DNA of 64,000 bases from Croceibacterium segetis (GCF_011320115.1 NZ_JAANOZ010000004.1:1-64000); one strand, 5' to 3'; shown: positions 49,165-59,654, numbered from the stretch's first letter. Notes: generated by a model from the sequence alone, not told the origin. Translations and numbers: made by a program.

Positions 49165-49923
49165 ATGGACAAGATCGGCACCGTTTACCTTGTCGGCGCG
49201 GGCCCGGGCGATCCGGACCTGCTGACCCTGCGCGCCGCGCGGCTGCTCGCGCGCGCCGAGCTGGTCGTGCACGACGGGCTGGTTGATCCCGCGGTGCTGG
49301 CGCTGGCCGGACCCAAGGCGCGTTTCGTTTCCGTCGCCAAGAGCCGCGCGCGGCACACACTGCCGCAGGTCGCGATCAACGCGCTGCTGGTGCGCGAGGC
49401 GCTCGGCGGTCGCGATGTCGTGCGGCTGAAAGGCGGCGACCCGTTCGTCTTCGGCCGCGGCGGCGAGGAGGCCGAGGCCTGCCGGGCGGCAGGCGTTCCG
49501 GTCGAAGTCGTCCCGGGCGTGACGTCGGCGCTCGGCGCGGCGGCGGCCGCACAGATCGCGCTGACCCACCGCGAGGCCGCCAGCGTCGTCAGCTTCGTCG
49601 CGGGCCAGTGCAAGGGCCTCGCCGAGCAGAACTGGGCCGGCCTGGCCGGTCAGGGTCGTACGCTGGTGATCTACATGGGTGTCAAGACCGCGCCGCAGAT
49701 CGCCGAGAAGCTGATGGCCGACGGCCTCGCTCCGGATATGCCCATCGCCGTGATCGAGAACGCCTGCCGGCCAGAAATGCGCGTCCTGCGCGCGCCCCTC
49801 GCCGGTCTTCCCGATCTCGTCGAGGGCGAGCGGGTGAAGAGCCCCGCCCTGATCATCATCGGCGAAGTGACCGCGCGCGACGACGCGGCGGTCGGCCAAC
49901 TCGTTTCGGAGTTCGCGCAGTGA
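49165..49923 (+). CDS. cobA: Uroporphyrinogen-III C-methyltransferase
   Basis: 252 residues. VYLVGAGPGDPDLLTLRAAR at the N-terminus and DVVRLKGGDPFVFGRGGEEA are signature motifs for the SAM-dependent methyltransferase making precorrin-2. Precorrin-2 is the branch point to siroheme, the cofactor of the sulfite reductase encoded two genes downstream. There is no CysG-type dehydrogenase/ferrochelatase domain, so those steps are encoded elsewhere. The stop overlaps the GTG of the next gene. Confidence 0.94.
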   Translation: MDKIGTVYLVGAGPGDPDLLTLRAARLLARAELVVHDGLVDPAVLALAGPKARFVSVAKSRARHTLPQVAINALLVREALGGRDVVRLKGGDPFVFGRGGEEAEACRAAGVPVEVVPGVTSALGAAAAAQIALTHREAASVVSFVAGQCKGLAEQNWAGLAGQGRTLVIYMGVKTAPQIAEKLMADGLAPDMPIAVIENACRPEMRVLRAPLAGLPDLVEGERVKSPALIIIGEVTARDDAAVGQLVSEFAQ

Positions 49924-50216
49924 AAATCATCACCGGCAACGACCTCAAGACCGGCGCGGTCATCTGGTGGACGGGACAGGACTGGTCGATCCACGTGGAG
50001 GACGCCGCCGATGTCGGCGACCACGGCGAGCAGATCCTCGCGGTCGAAGACGCAGCCCTCCGGGTCAACGGCGGCTACGTGATCGACGCCGAGCGGACCG
50101 CCGAGGGCGTGCGCCCGGCGCACATCAAGGACCGCATCCGCGCGCTCGGGCCGACCGTGCGCCCCGACCTGACTCTCAAGCCCGCCGATCCCAACGCCGG
50201 CAACTGGGTGATCTGA
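49920..50216 (+). CDS. DUF2849 protein of the sulfite reduction operon
   Basis: 98 residues, GTG start in a GTGA overlap with cobA and TGATG overlap with cysI. The sequence begins MKIITGNDLKTGAVIWWTG and has the DUF2849 pattern. The family occurs almost always between cobA and the sulfite reductase gene in Alphaproteobacteria, so a role in sulfite reduction (assembly or small subunit) is likely. No catalytic motif is seen. Confidence 0.87.
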   Translation: MKIITGNDLKTGAVIWWTGQDWSIHVEDAADVGDHGEQILAVEDAALRVNGGYVIDAERTAEGVRPAHIKDRIRALGPTVRPDLTLKPADPNAGNWVI

Positions 50217-51850
50217 TGTACCGCTATGACAAATACGACCAGGCGATGGTCGACGCCCGGGTCGAGGATTTCCGCGACCAGACCCGCCGCCGCATCGCCG
50301 GGCAGATGACCGACGACCAGTTCAAGCCGCTGCGGCTCAAGAACGGCCTCTACCTGCAGCTCCACGCCTACATGCTGCGCGTGGCTATTCCGTACGGCAC
50401 GCTCAACAGCACGCAGATGCGCAAGCTGGCGCACATCGCCCGCACTTACGATCGCGGCTACGGCCACTTCACCACCCGACAGAACATCCAGTACAACTGG
50501 ATCAAGCTCGAGCAGGCGCCCGACATCCTCGCCGAGCTGGCGACGGTCGAGATGCACGCGATCCAGACCAGCGGCGAGAGCATCCGCAACGTCTCCGCCG
50601 ACCACTATGCCGGCGCCACCGCCGACGAGGTGATCGACCCCCGGCCGTGGGCCGAGATGCTGCGGCAGATGACCACGTTCATGCCCGAATTCAGCTACCT
50701 GCCGCGCAAGTTCAAGATTGCGGTGATCGCCGCGGAGGAAGACCGCGCGGCGATGCGCTGGCACGACTTCGGGCTGCGCATCGTCAAGAACGACGCGGGC
50801 GAGATCGGCTTCGAGGTCTACCCCGGCGGCGGGATGGGCCGCACGCCGTTCATCGCCTACAAGGCGCGCGACTTTCTGCCGCAGCACCAGATTTTCAGCT
50901 ACCTGCAGGCCGTACTGCGGGTGTGGAACCGCCACGCCCGGCGCGACAACATCCACAAGCAGCGGATGAAAATCCTGGTTCACGAGCTCGGCGAGGAGGA
51001 ATTCACCCGCCAGGTCGAGGAAGCCTTCCAGCACATCCTCAAGCTTGGCAGCGACTTCCCGCAGGCCGAATACGACCGCATCGCCGCGTACTTCGCCCCG
51101 CCGCCGTTCGAAACGAGGCTCTCGGACGAAATTGACCGCTCCGACCCCGATTTCGCCGTCTGGGTCGACCAGAACGTCGCCGCGCACAAGGCGCCCGGCT
51201 ACGCGATCGCCAACATCAGCTTGAAACCCATCAAGGGCATCGGCGGCGACATCACCGCCGAGCAGATGGAAGTCGTGGCCGATCTCGCCGAGCGCTACAG
51301 CTTCGACGAGCTGCGCGCCGCGCACACCCAGAACCTCGTCCTGCCGCATGTCCGCAAGCAGGACCTCTATGCGGTGTGGCAGGCTCTGGTCGAAGCCGGG
51401 CTGGCCGACGCCAACCTCGACCTCGTTACCGACATCATCGCCTGCCCCGGGCTCGATTACTGCAGCCTCGCCAACGCCCGCTCGATCCCGGTTGCGCAGA
51501 AGATCGCCGAGCGCTTCGCCGACGAGGCGCGGCAGAAAGACATCGGCGAGCTGAAGATCAAGATCTCTGGCTGCATCAACGCCTGCGGCCACCACCATGC
51601 GGGACACATCGGCATTCTCGGCGTGGACCGCAAAGGCACCGAGAACTACCAACTCCTGCTCGGCGGCTCGGGCGACGAGAACACGACTCAAGCCAAGATC
51701 ACCGGCCCCGGTTTCGACGAGGACGGCATCGTCGACGCGGTCGAGCGCGCGGTCGAGCATTACCGCGGCATCCGCGAGCCGGGGGAGCGCTTCCTCGACA
51801 CTTACCGCCGTGTCGGCATGGATGGCTTCAAGGAGGCGATCTATGGCTGA
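50216..51850 (+). CDS. cysI: Sulfite reductase hemoprotein (nitrite/sulfite reductase family)
   Basis: 544 residues from the ATG at 50216. The siroheme/[4Fe-4S] ligands are CPGLDYC near residue 409 and GCINACGHHH near 450, giving the C-x5-C and C-x3-C pattern. The N-terminal repeat with GHFTTRQNIQYNW is typical. It reduces sulfite to sulfide by six electrons. A separate flavoprotein CysJ is not encoded nearby, so it may take electrons from ferredoxin or another donor. It overlaps DUF934 by 8 bases. Confidence 0.92.
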   Translation: MYRYDKYDQAMVDARVEDFRDQTRRRIAGQMTDDQFKPLRLKNGLYLQLHAYMLRVAIPYGTLNSTQMRKLAHIARTYDRGYGHFTTRQNIQYNWIKLEQAPDILAELATVEMHAIQTSGESIRNVSADHYAGATADEVIDPRPWAEMLRQMTTFMPEFSYLPRKFKIAVIAAEEDRAAMRWHDFGLRIVKNDAGEIGFEVYPGGGMGRTPFIAYKARDFLPQHQIFSYLQAVLRVWNRHARRDNIHKQRMKILVHELGEEEFTRQVEEAFQHILKLGSDFPQAEYDRIAAYFAPPPFETRLSDEIDRSDPDFAVWVDQNVAAHKAPGYAIANISLKPIKGIGGDITAEQMEVVADLAERYSFDELRAAHTQNLVLPHVRKQDLYAVWQALVEAGLADANLDLVTDIIACPGLDYCSLANARSIPVAQKIAERFADEARQKDIGELKIKISGCINACGHHHAGHIGILGVDRKGTENYQLLLGGSGDENTTQAKITGPGFDEDGIVDAVERAVEHYRGIREPGERFLDTYRRVGMDGFKEAIYG

Positions 51851-52322
51851 GTCAGGCAATCCGATCCCGCAGGCGGCGAGCGAGGCCAATTACCTGCGCT
51901 TCCGCGAGGACTCCCCGGCCGACGAGCCGGCGGTGAGCCTGGATTCGTTCTTCGAGCAGCCCAATGCCGTGTCGGTGCGCATCGAGGCCGGCGACGACCC
52001 CCAGCGGCTGATCCCGCACCTCTCCCGCGTGAAGCTGGTCGAGGTCGACTTTCCCAAGTTCCGCGACGGCCGCGGCTTCTCGACCGCGCGTATCCTGCGC
52101 GAGGCGGGCTACACCGGCGAGATCAAGGCCACCGGCGATGTGCTGGTCGACCTCGTCTACTTCATGCGCCGCTGCGGCTTCGACAGCTTCGCACCCGACG
52201 TGGCGATCGATCCGGCGGTGCTGGAAGCGTGCCTGAACCGCTATCCTCACGTCTACCAGCACGCCGCCGACGACGCGGTGCCGATCTGGCAGCTGCGCCA
52301 CCCGGAGCTCGCCAATGGCTAG
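51843..52322 (+). CDS. DUF934 protein of the sulfur operon
   Basis: 159 residues from the ATG at 51843, inside the end of cysI. LVEVDFPKFRDGRGFSTARI is the DUF934 signature, and the C-terminus has FMRRCGFDSFAPD. The family is always linked to cysI and cysH in Alpha- and Betaproteobacteria and is thought to help sulfite reduction. It also overlaps cysH by 8 bases. Its biochemistry is unknown. Confidence 0.88.
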   Translation: MAESGNPIPQAASEANYLRFREDSPADEPAVSLDSFFEQPNAVSVRIEAGDDPQRLIPHLSRVKLVEVDFPKFRDGRGFSTARILREAGYTGEIKATGDVLVDLVYFMRRCGFDSFAPDVAIDPAVLEACLNRYPHVYQHAADDAVPIWQLRHPELANG

Positions 52323-53094
52323 CCGCGCCATCGATGTGATCGACACCGCGCCGCGCTTCACGCAGGCCGACGCCGACGCGCTCAACTCCCGCTTCGCCGG
52401 CGTGGACGCGGCGACGATGCTGCGCACGCTGTTGGCCGAAGGCACGCTCGGTCGGGTCGCGGTGGTCAGCTCGTTCGGTACCGAAAGCGCCGTGCTTCTG
52501 CACCTCGTCGCCCAGGCCGATCCGGCGACGCCGGTGATCTTCGTCGACACACTCAAGATGTTCGACGAGACGCTGGCCTATCGCGAGACGCTGATCGAGC
52601 GCTTGGGCCTGACCAACAACTCGGTCGTCACGCCCGATCCGACGGTGATCGCTGCCAAGGACGAAACCGGCTTGCGCTGGTCCTACGATCCCGACGGCTG
52701 CTGCGCGATCCGCAAGGTCGAGCCGCTGGCTCGCGCCAAGACCGGTCTCGACAGCTGGATCTCGGGCCGCAAGGCGTTTCAGTCGGTTACCCGGCAGAAC
52801 CTGCCGCGCTTCGAGATCGAGGACGGCCGGCTGAAGATCAACCCGCTCGGTGACTGGAACAAGGACGACCTCGAAGCCTATTTCGCGGAATACGACCTGC
52901 CGCGTCACCCGCTCGAGGAGCAGGGCTTCCTCTCGGTCGGCTGCCAGCCGTGCACCAGCCCGGTGCTGCCCGGCGAAGACCCGCGCGCGGGCCGTTGGCG
53001 CGGGTGGGACAAGACCGAGTGCGGCATCCACCTGCCGGGCGTGCCCGACAGCGACGAAGGCGAGCTGCCTCCGGGGTACGAACCGGCGTTCTGA
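52315..53094 (+). CDS. cysH: Adenylylsulfate (APS/PAPS) reductase
   Basis: 259 residues. SSFGTESAVLLHL is the PP-loop, CCAIRKVEPL (Cys pair near 129) and GCQPCT (near 210) make the CC-x~80-CxxC cluster site, and ECGIHLP holds the catalytic Cys. The [4Fe-4S] Cys pairs indicate the APS-reducing type rather than the E. coli PAPS type. It makes sulfite for the CysI enzyme upstream. It is the last gene of the operon. Confidence 0.92.
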   Translation: MASRAIDVIDTAPRFTQADADALNSRFAGVDAATMLRTLLAEGTLGRVAVVSSFGTESAVLLHLVAQADPATPVIFVDTLKMFDETLAYRETLIERLGLTNNSVVTPDPTVIAAKDETGLRWSYDPDGCCAIRKVEPLARAKTGLDSWISGRKAFQSVTRQNLPRFEIEDGRLKINPLGDWNKDDLEAYFAEYDLPRHPLEEQGFLSVGCQPCTSPVLPGEDPRAGRWRGWDKTECGIHLPGVPDSDEGELPPGYEPAF

Positions 53095-53147
53095 GGCGGA
53101 ACCAAGCCCCGTCGCAGACGCTCTCGCTTGGTAGGCAGGGCCGCTCA

Positions 53148-53822
53148 ATGAAACCGATGACCGAAAAGCACCTGGCGATCCTGCGCCGGCATATGGTCGA
53201 GATCGTCGAGATGCATTTCGACCTCGCGAGCGACGAGATCGGTACCGCGATGCTTGATCCCGCGCTGCGGCGGGCGCTCCTGGAGGTGCCGCGGCACCTT
53301 TTCGTGCCTTCTTCGCTCGCCGCACACGCTTACCAGGACGGGCCGCTGCCGATCGGCTTCGACAAGACGATCTCGCAGCCGTTCATTGCGACGCTGATGC
53401 TGCAGCTCGCGGGGATCGAGCCGGACACGCGCGTGCTCGAGGTCGGCACCGGGCTCGGTTACCAGGCGGCGCTGATGGCCGAAATGGGCGCCGAGGTATT
53501 CACCGTGGAGGTGGTCGAGGAGTTCGCCGAAGCCGCACAGGCGCGCTTCAGGGCGCTCGGCTACGAGGTGAAGGTCAAGGTCGGCGACGGCTCGCGCGGC
53601 TGGCCCGAGCACGAGCCGTACGACCGGATCATCGTCACCGCCGCCGCGCCGGAGCCGCCGGAGGAGCTGCTCGACGAACTGGCCAGGAACGGACGGATGG
53701 TGATCCCGCTCGGCGGCCAGGAAGTGCAGGTCCTCAGCGTGGTCGACAAGAATGCCAATGGCGGAACGAGCGCGCGCCCGGTCATGCCGGTGCGGTTCAC
53801 CCAGCTCGAACTCGTTGCCTGA
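53148..53822 (+). CDS. pcm: Protein-L-isoaspartate O-methyltransferase
   Basis: 224 residues from the ATG at 53148. The substrate region PRHLFVPSSLAAHAYQDGPL and the SAM-binding motif VLEVGTGLGYQAALMAE (motif I) are clear. The enzyme repairs isoaspartyl residues in aged proteins. It lies 53 bases after cysH on the same strand with its own start region. The fit to Pcm is good; length is normal. Confidence 0.9.
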   Translation: MKPMTEKHLAILRRHMVEIVEMHFDLASDEIGTAMLDPALRRALLEVPRHLFVPSSLAAHAYQDGPLPIGFDKTISQPFIATLMLQLAGIEPDTRVLEVGTGLGYQAALMAEMGAEVFTVEVVEEFAEAAQARFRALGYEVKVKVGDGSRGWPEHEPYDRIIVTAAAPEPPEELLDELARNGRMVIPLGGQEVQVLSVVDKNANGGTSARPVMPVRFTQLELVA

Positions 53823-53861
53823 AGGTGGGGCGGCCGGGGCTCCGTCCGCCCCTGAGATGTC

Positions 53862-54251
53862 TTACTGGCCGCCGGGCGCCCCGCCGCCTTGCTGGAAGCG
53901 CTGCATCATCTGCGCGCGGAATGCATCGCGCTCGGCCTTGGTCAACTTGCCGTCATGGTCGGCGTCCTGCATTCCGAAGCGGCGCACCTGCCCTGCGACG
54001 TAATCGTCCTTGCTCATCGGGCCGGGCTCGCCGCCGCCGAAGCGTCGGCCACCATTCGGCTGTTCGTCGGTCGACAGCGAACCGTCGTGGTTGGCGTCGA
54101 GCTGCGCAAAACGGTCGGCAGCGTTCTTCTCGACGTCCGCCTGCGTGACGGTGGCATCGCCATAGGGGTCCGGCGGCGGGCCGCCCTGCGCGAGCGCCGG
54201 CACCGAAATGGCCGCGGCAAAGGCCGCCGCCGTGATCGTCAAGGTTTTCAT
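53862..54251 (-). CDS. Secreted EF-hand protein
   Basis: 129 residues from the ATG at 54251 (MKTLTITAAAFAAAISVPALAQ, a clear signal peptide). Two EF-hand loops are visible, DANHDGSLSTDE and DADHDGKLTKAE, with DxDxDG calcium ligands. A Gly/Pro-rich segment and a Gln/Gly-rich tail surround them. It is a periplasmic calcium-binding protein of unknown target. An in-frame upstream ATG would spoil the signal peptide and is rejected. Confidence 0.85.
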   Translation of the reverse strand: MKTLTITAAAFAAAISVPALAQGGPPPDPYGDATVTQADVEKNAADRFAQLDANHDGSLSTDEQPNGGRRFGGGEPGPMSKDDYVAGQVRRFGMQDADHDGKLTKAERDAFRAQMMQRFQQGGGAPGGQ

Positions 54252-54372
54252 GTCGGTCGTTCTCTCCGTTCGCGGCGGATCGCCGCTCATCCATGCCCCG
54301 AACGCCAAGAATAACACGCCTTACGCACTGCGGAGCCGGGTTCCGTGTCGCAATTTGTCGTAATGCGAGGAG

Positions 54373-55281
54373 CTAGAGCCAGCCCTGCTGGCGATACCAC
54401 GCGGCCGTGGCTTTCAGGCCCTCCAGCGTCGCTACCTCCGGCTGCCACAGCTTCTGCGGCGGCCGCTTGCCGGGCCGGCACACCCAATCGGGATGGGCCA
54501 TGTAGCCGACTCGGTCGGGCGTCAGCCTGGCCCTGCGGCCCCGGACAGCCTTGTCGAGCCGTGCCAGCCGCTCGAGCATCGGCTTCGAGAGGTGCGGCAC
54601 CCACGGGCGGCGGCCGACGGCCCAACCGATCGCGCGAGCCAGCTCACGGTGGCTCCAGCCTTCGGGCTTGCCGTCGTCGGGTTCGAACGTGTGCTGCGTC
54701 GCCCGTTCGCCTGAAGGCGCGAGGGCGAGCAGCAACCGGGCGAGGTCGGCAACGTGTATGATCGACATGCGCCCCGGCGGCGGCATCGGCACCACGCCCC
54801 AGCGCGCGGCGCGGAAGATTTCGAACATCTCGCGGTCGCGCGGGCCGTAGATCGCCGGCGGGCGGACGATCGTCCAGTCGAGCCCGCTGGCCTTGACCAA
54901 CTTCTCGGCATGCGCCTTCGAGGCGCCGTACTTCGACAGTTTCGGCTCGCGGGCGGCGAGCGAGGAGACGAACACGAAGCGCGGAACGCCCGAGGCCACG
55001 GTGGCTTCAATCAGCGCCAGGGTGCCTTCGACATTGCCAAGGTGGAAGCCCATCGGATCGTGCGTGTTGACCACTCCGGCGACATGGATCACCGCTTCGG
55101 CATTCTTCACCAGCGTCGCCAGCGCCCTGCGGTCGTGGAGGTCGCCTGCGACCCACTCGATGCCATCAGTCTTTTCCTGCGGACGGCGGGTGAGCGCGCG
55201 GACCTCCAATCCATTCGCGCTCGCCTGTTCGAGCAGAGCGCGACCCACGAAACCGGTCGCGCCGGTCACCGCCAGAGTCAC
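54373..55281 (-). CDS. NAD(P)-dependent epimerase/dehydratase (extended SDR)
   Basis: 302 residues. The Rossmann motif VTGATGFVGRALLEQA opens the protein, VIHVAGVVNTHD and YGASKAHAEKLV (Tyr-x3-Lys) form the active site. The family acts on nucleotide sugars or quinones (NDUFA9-like). Its start overlaps the proB stop by 4 bases, so it is co-transcribed with proB. The substrate is not known. Confidence 0.87.
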   Translation of the reverse strand: MTLAVTGATGFVGRALLEQASANGLEVRALTRRPQEKTDGIEWVAGDLHDRRALATLVKNAEAVIHVAGVVNTHDPMGFHLGNVEGTLALIEATVASGVPRFVFVSSLAAREPKLSKYGASKAHAEKLVKASGLDWTIVRPPAIYGPRDREMFEIFRAARWGVVPMPPPGRMSIIHVADLARLLLALAPSGERATQHTFEPDDGKPEGWSHRELARAIGWAVGRRPWVPHLSKPMLERLARLDKAVRGRRARLTPDRVGYMAHPDWVCRPGKRPPQKLWQPEVATLEGLKATAAWYRQQGWL

Positions 55282-56414
55282 AGTAACACCAGCTGATCGC
55301 GATGGATTACCGCCGCGCGCGGGGCGTAGCCGAGCAGAGCTTCGAGCTCGTCGCTGCGGCGGCCGAGGATGCTAGCCACCTCGGCGGCAGTGTATTCGAC
55401 CAAGCCTTGGGCAATAGGCTTGCCCTCCCCATCCCGCACAGCGACGGGGTCGCCGCGCGCGAAATCCCCTTCGACGGCCGTGATTCCGGTCGCAAGAAGG
55501 CTGCCGCCGCGGCCGAGGGCCGCCGCACAGCCAGCGTCGACGGTCACCGAACCGCGCATCCGCTGACGTCCGCCAAGCCACGCCTTGCGCGCGGCATCGC
55601 GGCGCTTGGGCAGGAACAGCGTGCCGATGCCCTCGCCTGCCAGCGCGCGTGCCAGCGGTGCCTCGTGGGTGCCGTTGACGATCGCGAGCGCGATCCCCGC
55701 CCGCTCGGCGATCTCGGCGGCCTGCAGCTTCGAGGTCATCCCGCCCGAGCCGAGGCCCGAGCCCGAAGCTTTGCTGGCCATCGCGTGGATGCCGGCCGTG
55801 ACGCCTTCGACGCGCGGCAGCAATTGCGCGCCGGTGACGGTCGGGTCGCGGTCGTAGAGGCCATCGACGTCGGACAGCAGCACCACGGCGTCGGCGGCCG
55901 CCGCCTGGGCCACGCGCGCGGCAAGGCGGTCGTTATCGCCGAAGCGAATTTCCTCGGTGGCGACCGAATCGTTCTCGTTGATCACCGGCACCGCACCGGC
56001 CTTGAGCAGCCGGGCGAGCGTCGCCGCGGCGTTGAGGTAGCGGCGGCGGTCCTCGAGGTCTTCGATGGTGACGAGCAGCTGGGCGGCGGCGATGCCGTGG
56101 GCCGCGAGCCGCTCCGCCCACAGCGAGGCGAGCGCGATCTGCCCGACCGCGGCCGCGGCTTGCGCATCGGCGAGGCTGCCGCGCCCGCCTTTCGCCAGCC
56201 CCAGCCGCGCGGCGCCGAGCGCGATCGCGCCGGAACTCACCACGATCACCTCTTGCCCGCGGCCGCGCGCTTCGGCCAGCTCGCGAACGAGGCTGTCGAG
56301 CCAGGTCCCGCGCACCGCCCCGTCGCGGCCGACGAGCAGCGACGAGCCCACCTTGACGACAAGGCGCGGCGCCAGCTTGGGCGAGGTCAGATCGGCAAGG
56401 CGGTCAATCGGCAT
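55278..56414 (-). CDS. proB: Glutamate 5-kinase
   Basis: 378 residues. LVVKVGSSLLVGRDG, VSSGAIALGAARL and VINENDSVATEEIRFGDNDRL are kinase motifs, GGMTSKLQAAEIA lies in the Glu-binding part, and the C-terminal 80 residues form a PUA domain. It makes glutamyl-5-phosphate, the first step of proline synthesis; proC at 59748 is the last. proA is not in the window. It follows obgE on the same strand with a short gap, a common arrangement (obg-proB). Confidence 0.94.
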   Translation of the reverse strand: MPIDRLADLTSPKLAPRLVVKVGSSLLVGRDGAVRGTWLDSLVRELAEARGRGQEVIVVSSGAIALGAARLGLAKGGRGSLADAQAAAAVGQIALASLWAERLAAHGIAAAQLLVTIEDLEDRRRYLNAAATLARLLKAGAVPVINENDSVATEEIRFGDNDRLAARVAQAAAADAVVLLSDVDGLYDRDPTVTGAQLLPRVEGVTAGIHAMASKASGSGLGSGGMTSKLQAAEIAERAGIALAIVNGTHEAPLARALAGEGIGTLFLPKRRDAARKAWLGGRQRMRGSVTVDAGCAAALGRGGSLLATGITAVEGDFARGDPVAVRDGEGKPIAQGLVEYTAAEVASILGRRSDELEALLGYAPRAAVIHRDQLVLL

Positions 56415-56473
56415 GGCGGCGGGGCTTAGCGGACTGCCCGCGCTTTAGGAATACGGCCTTGAGGCAGGGCGAG

Positions 56474-57529
56474 TCAGACAGGCGACCAGGGCTCTTCGGG
56501 TTCGCCCTCGTCGACCGCGTCATAGGCCTGCCCGGACGTGGCCGTCTCGGGAAGGTAGGCGAGCACCGCGTCGAGGAGCGCTTCGACCCCGGCGCCGGTA
56601 GCGCCCGAGATCGGAAATACCTTGTCAGCTCCCGCTGCCTTCAGTTCGGCGGTGAACCCCGCGACGAGCTCCGCATCGGCAAGGTCAATCTTGTTGAGTG
56701 CGATCAGCGTCGGTTTTGAAGTCAGCACGTCTCCATAGGCCTCGAGCTCGGCCTCGATCACGCGCATCCCTGCGGCGGGATCGCTACCGGTAATATCGAT
56801 CAGGTGGATCAACACCCGGCAGCGTTCGATATGGCCGAGGAAACGGTCGCCGATGCCGGCCCCCTCGGCGGCGCCTTCGATCAGGCCGGGGATGTCGGCG
56901 AGGACGAACTCGCGGCCCTTGTGACGCACCACGCCGAGCTTGGGAATCAGCGTGGTGAAGGCGTATTCGCCGACTTTGGCCTGCGCATTCGAAACCTGGT
57001 TGATGAAGGTGCTCTTGCCGGCGTTCGGTAGTCCCACCAGCCCGGCATCGGCAAGCAGCTTGAGCCGCAGCCAGACGGCCAGTTCCTGTGCCGGCATGCC
57101 CGGCTGGTGCTGGCGCGGCGCGCGATTGGTGGAAGTCTTGTAACTGGCGTTGCCGCGCCCGCCCATGCCGCCTTCGAGCAGCACGACGCGCTGGCCGACC
57201 TCGGTGAGATCGGCGAGCACCGTCTCGCGGTCTTCGTCGAGCACTTGCGTGCCAACCGGGACCTTGATCACCAGCGGCGGCGCGCCGGCGCCGGTGCGGT
57301 TCTTGCCCATCCCGTGGCCACCGCGCTTGGCCTTGAAGTGCTGCGTATAGCGAAAGTCGATCAGCGTATTGAGGCCCGCCACCGCTTCGAACACGATGTC
57401 CCCGCCGCGTCCGCCGTCGCCGCCGTCGGGGCCGCCGTACTCGATGTACTTCTCGCGCCGGAAACCCACCGCTCCCGGGCCACCCGCGCCCGAGCGGACG
57501 TAAATCTTGGCTTGGTCTAAGAAGTGCAT
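56474..57529 (-). CDS. obgE: GTPase ObgE/CgtA
   Basis: 351 residues. The Gly-rich Obg fold runs from [20 protein letters not shown] to about residue 160. The G domain has [12 protein letters not shown] (G1), DIPGLIEGA (G3), NKIDLADAE (G4) and SGATGAG (G5). The C-terminal extension is short and acidic. Obg helps late 50S assembly and couples growth to GTP levels. It is upstream of proB in the same direction. Confidence 0.95.
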   Translation of the reverse strand: MHFLDQAKIYVRSGAGGPGAVGFRREKYIEYGGPDGGDGGRGGDIVFEAVAGLNTLIDFRYTQHFKAKRGGHGMGKNRTGAGAPPLVIKVPVGTQVLDEDRETVLADLTEVGQRVVLLEGGMGGRGNASYKTSTNRAPRQHQPGMPAQELAVWLRLKLLADAGLVGLPNAGKSTFINQVSNAQAKVGEYAFTTLIPKLGVVRHKGREFVLADIPGLIEGAAEGAGIGDRFLGHIERCRVLIHLIDITGSDPAAGMRVIEAELEAYGDVLTSKPTLIALNKIDLADAELVAGFTAELKAAGADKVFPISGATGAGVEALLDAVLAYLPETATSGQAYDAVDEGEPEEPWSPV

Positions 57530-57616
57530 GGTGGGGCTCAGATAGGAGTGCGCGGAAGGAAGCGCCAGTCAATCGCCGCGCGTTGCGCGGGCTGGCCCTT
57601 CGCTATCGCTCGGGAA

Positions 57617-57660
57617 TTTCGACCGAAAACAGTTCCCCGGATTGTTTTCCGAGGTCGAAA
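57617..57660 (-). terminator. Hairpin directly after tRNA-Ala
   Basis: Two nested stems, TTTCGACC with GGTCGAAA and GAAAACA with TGTTTTC, begin 2 bases after the tRNA CCA on the minus strand. It is a long, stable structure that probably ends the tRNA transcript. Confidence 0.75.
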
Positions 57661-57661
57661 C

Positions 57662-57737
<76 letters not shown>

Positions 57738-57844
57738 GTTCCAGTTTGTCTCGCGAGGGGTCCCCCGCGAAGAGCGCGCTCCCTAGCGAAAAGGGCTCGC
57801 GCTTGGAAGCGCTAAATGGGCGCCGCCGGTCGCCCTTCAATCCG

Positions 57845-58732
57845 CTAGCGCTTGGCGCCCGTCTGGTCGTTGGGCACCGGCTGCACGACCGGCGTCGAGC
57901 CGACCGCTGCGGGCACGTTGATCACCGGTATTTTCGCCCCGGTATCCGGATCGACGACCTCGCCGGCCAGAGCGGCCGCAGGGGTGCCGTTGAGCGCGGT
58001 GCCGATGCTCGGCTGCCTGTTCTGATGAACGGCGACGTAGCCCGGCTGCGAGGCGCCGTATTGCGCGCCCCACTTGGCGTCCCAGGCCGCGGATTCGACC
58101 CGGTAGCGATCATAGGCGTTGAAGAAGTCGAGATAGACCGCCTCGAACCGCGGCAGGGCGGCGGCGGCAAAGACCGAAAGGTCTTTCGGCTGTTCCTGCA
58201 GGTACTCGTTCGACACGGCCAGTGCGACGTTGCACATATTGGGGATCGCCGCCGGCGTGGCGAAGTAGTTGTAGACCTGCGTCATGTGCACTTCGCGCGC
58301 CTTGCGTCCGGCGGCGACCGAGCCTTCGGAAGTACGGTATTTCTTGTCGAGCGCGGTATTCACGGCGCTGAGCTTCTTGGCGTTCTTCTTGAGGAAGGCG
58401 CCGTAGCCGGTGAGGATCGCCTCGTGCTCGGCGGCCAGGCAATTGAGCGCCGCGACGTTCCACACCGAGCGCAGGTTCCAAATTGTCTCGTTGTCGTCGA
58501 GCCCGGTGTTGATCGTCTGGCGCACGCCGTCCGGTCCGAGCGGCGGAATCGTCATGACGTAGGTCGAGCCAGCCGGTGGGATCGGGCGGTAGGGAACGGC
58601 CTCGACCACCGGCGGGGGCGGCGGTGGGGGCGGAGGTGGCGGCGGAGGAGGAGGCGTAGCGCAGGCGGCCAGCAGGGCGAACCCCGCGGCGGCCAGCGCG
58701 TTGCTTACCGGAATTCGGCGAATGGTCAGCAT
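57845..58732 (-). CDS. Lipoprotein with a poly-Pro linker
   Basis: 295 residues. A signal with the lipobox ALLAAC is followed by ATPP and an uninterrupted run of about 15 Pro, then an ordered domain with RQTINTGLDDNETIWNLRS and several Tyr-rich helices. No known domain was recognised. The poly-Pro run would extend the folded part away from the membrane and probably needs EF-P. An outer-membrane-facing structural role is inference. Confidence 0.75.
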   Translation of the reverse strand: MLTIRRIPVSNALAAAGFALLAACATPPPPPPPPPPPPPPPVVEAVPYRPIPPAGSTYVMTIPPLGPDGVRQTINTGLDDNETIWNLRSVWNVAALNCLAAEHEAILTGYGAFLKKNAKKLSAVNTALDKKYRTSEGSVAAGRKAREVHMTQVYNYFATPAAIPNMCNVALAVSNEYLQEQPKDLSVFAAAALPRFEAVYLDFFNAYDRYRVESAAWDAKWGAQYGASQPGYVAVHQNRQPSIGTALNGTPAAALAGEVVDPDTGAKIPVINVPAAVGSTPVVQPVPNDQTGAKR

Positions 58733-58824
58733 GAAGTCGAATGCCCTCTCCTGAGCGTCCGCGAACGATGCCCCTGGCCACCTTTCGCGGACGTGAAGGC
58801 GCCAACTTAGACGGGCCTTCCGGC

Positions 58825-58862
58825 AAAGAAAACGCCCGGGGTGCGGTTGTGCACCCCGGGCG
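58825..58862 (-). terminator. Rho-independent terminator of the Bax-inhibitor-1 gene
   Basis: CGCCCGGGGTGC and GCACCCCGGGCG form a 12-bp perfect stem; on the minus strand TTTTCTTT follows. It lies 25 bases past the stop of the BI-1 gene. Confidence 0.88.
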
Positions 58863-58886
58863 CGGCAAGTCGACTCGGCGCTGCGC

Positions 58887-59654
<768 letters not shown>

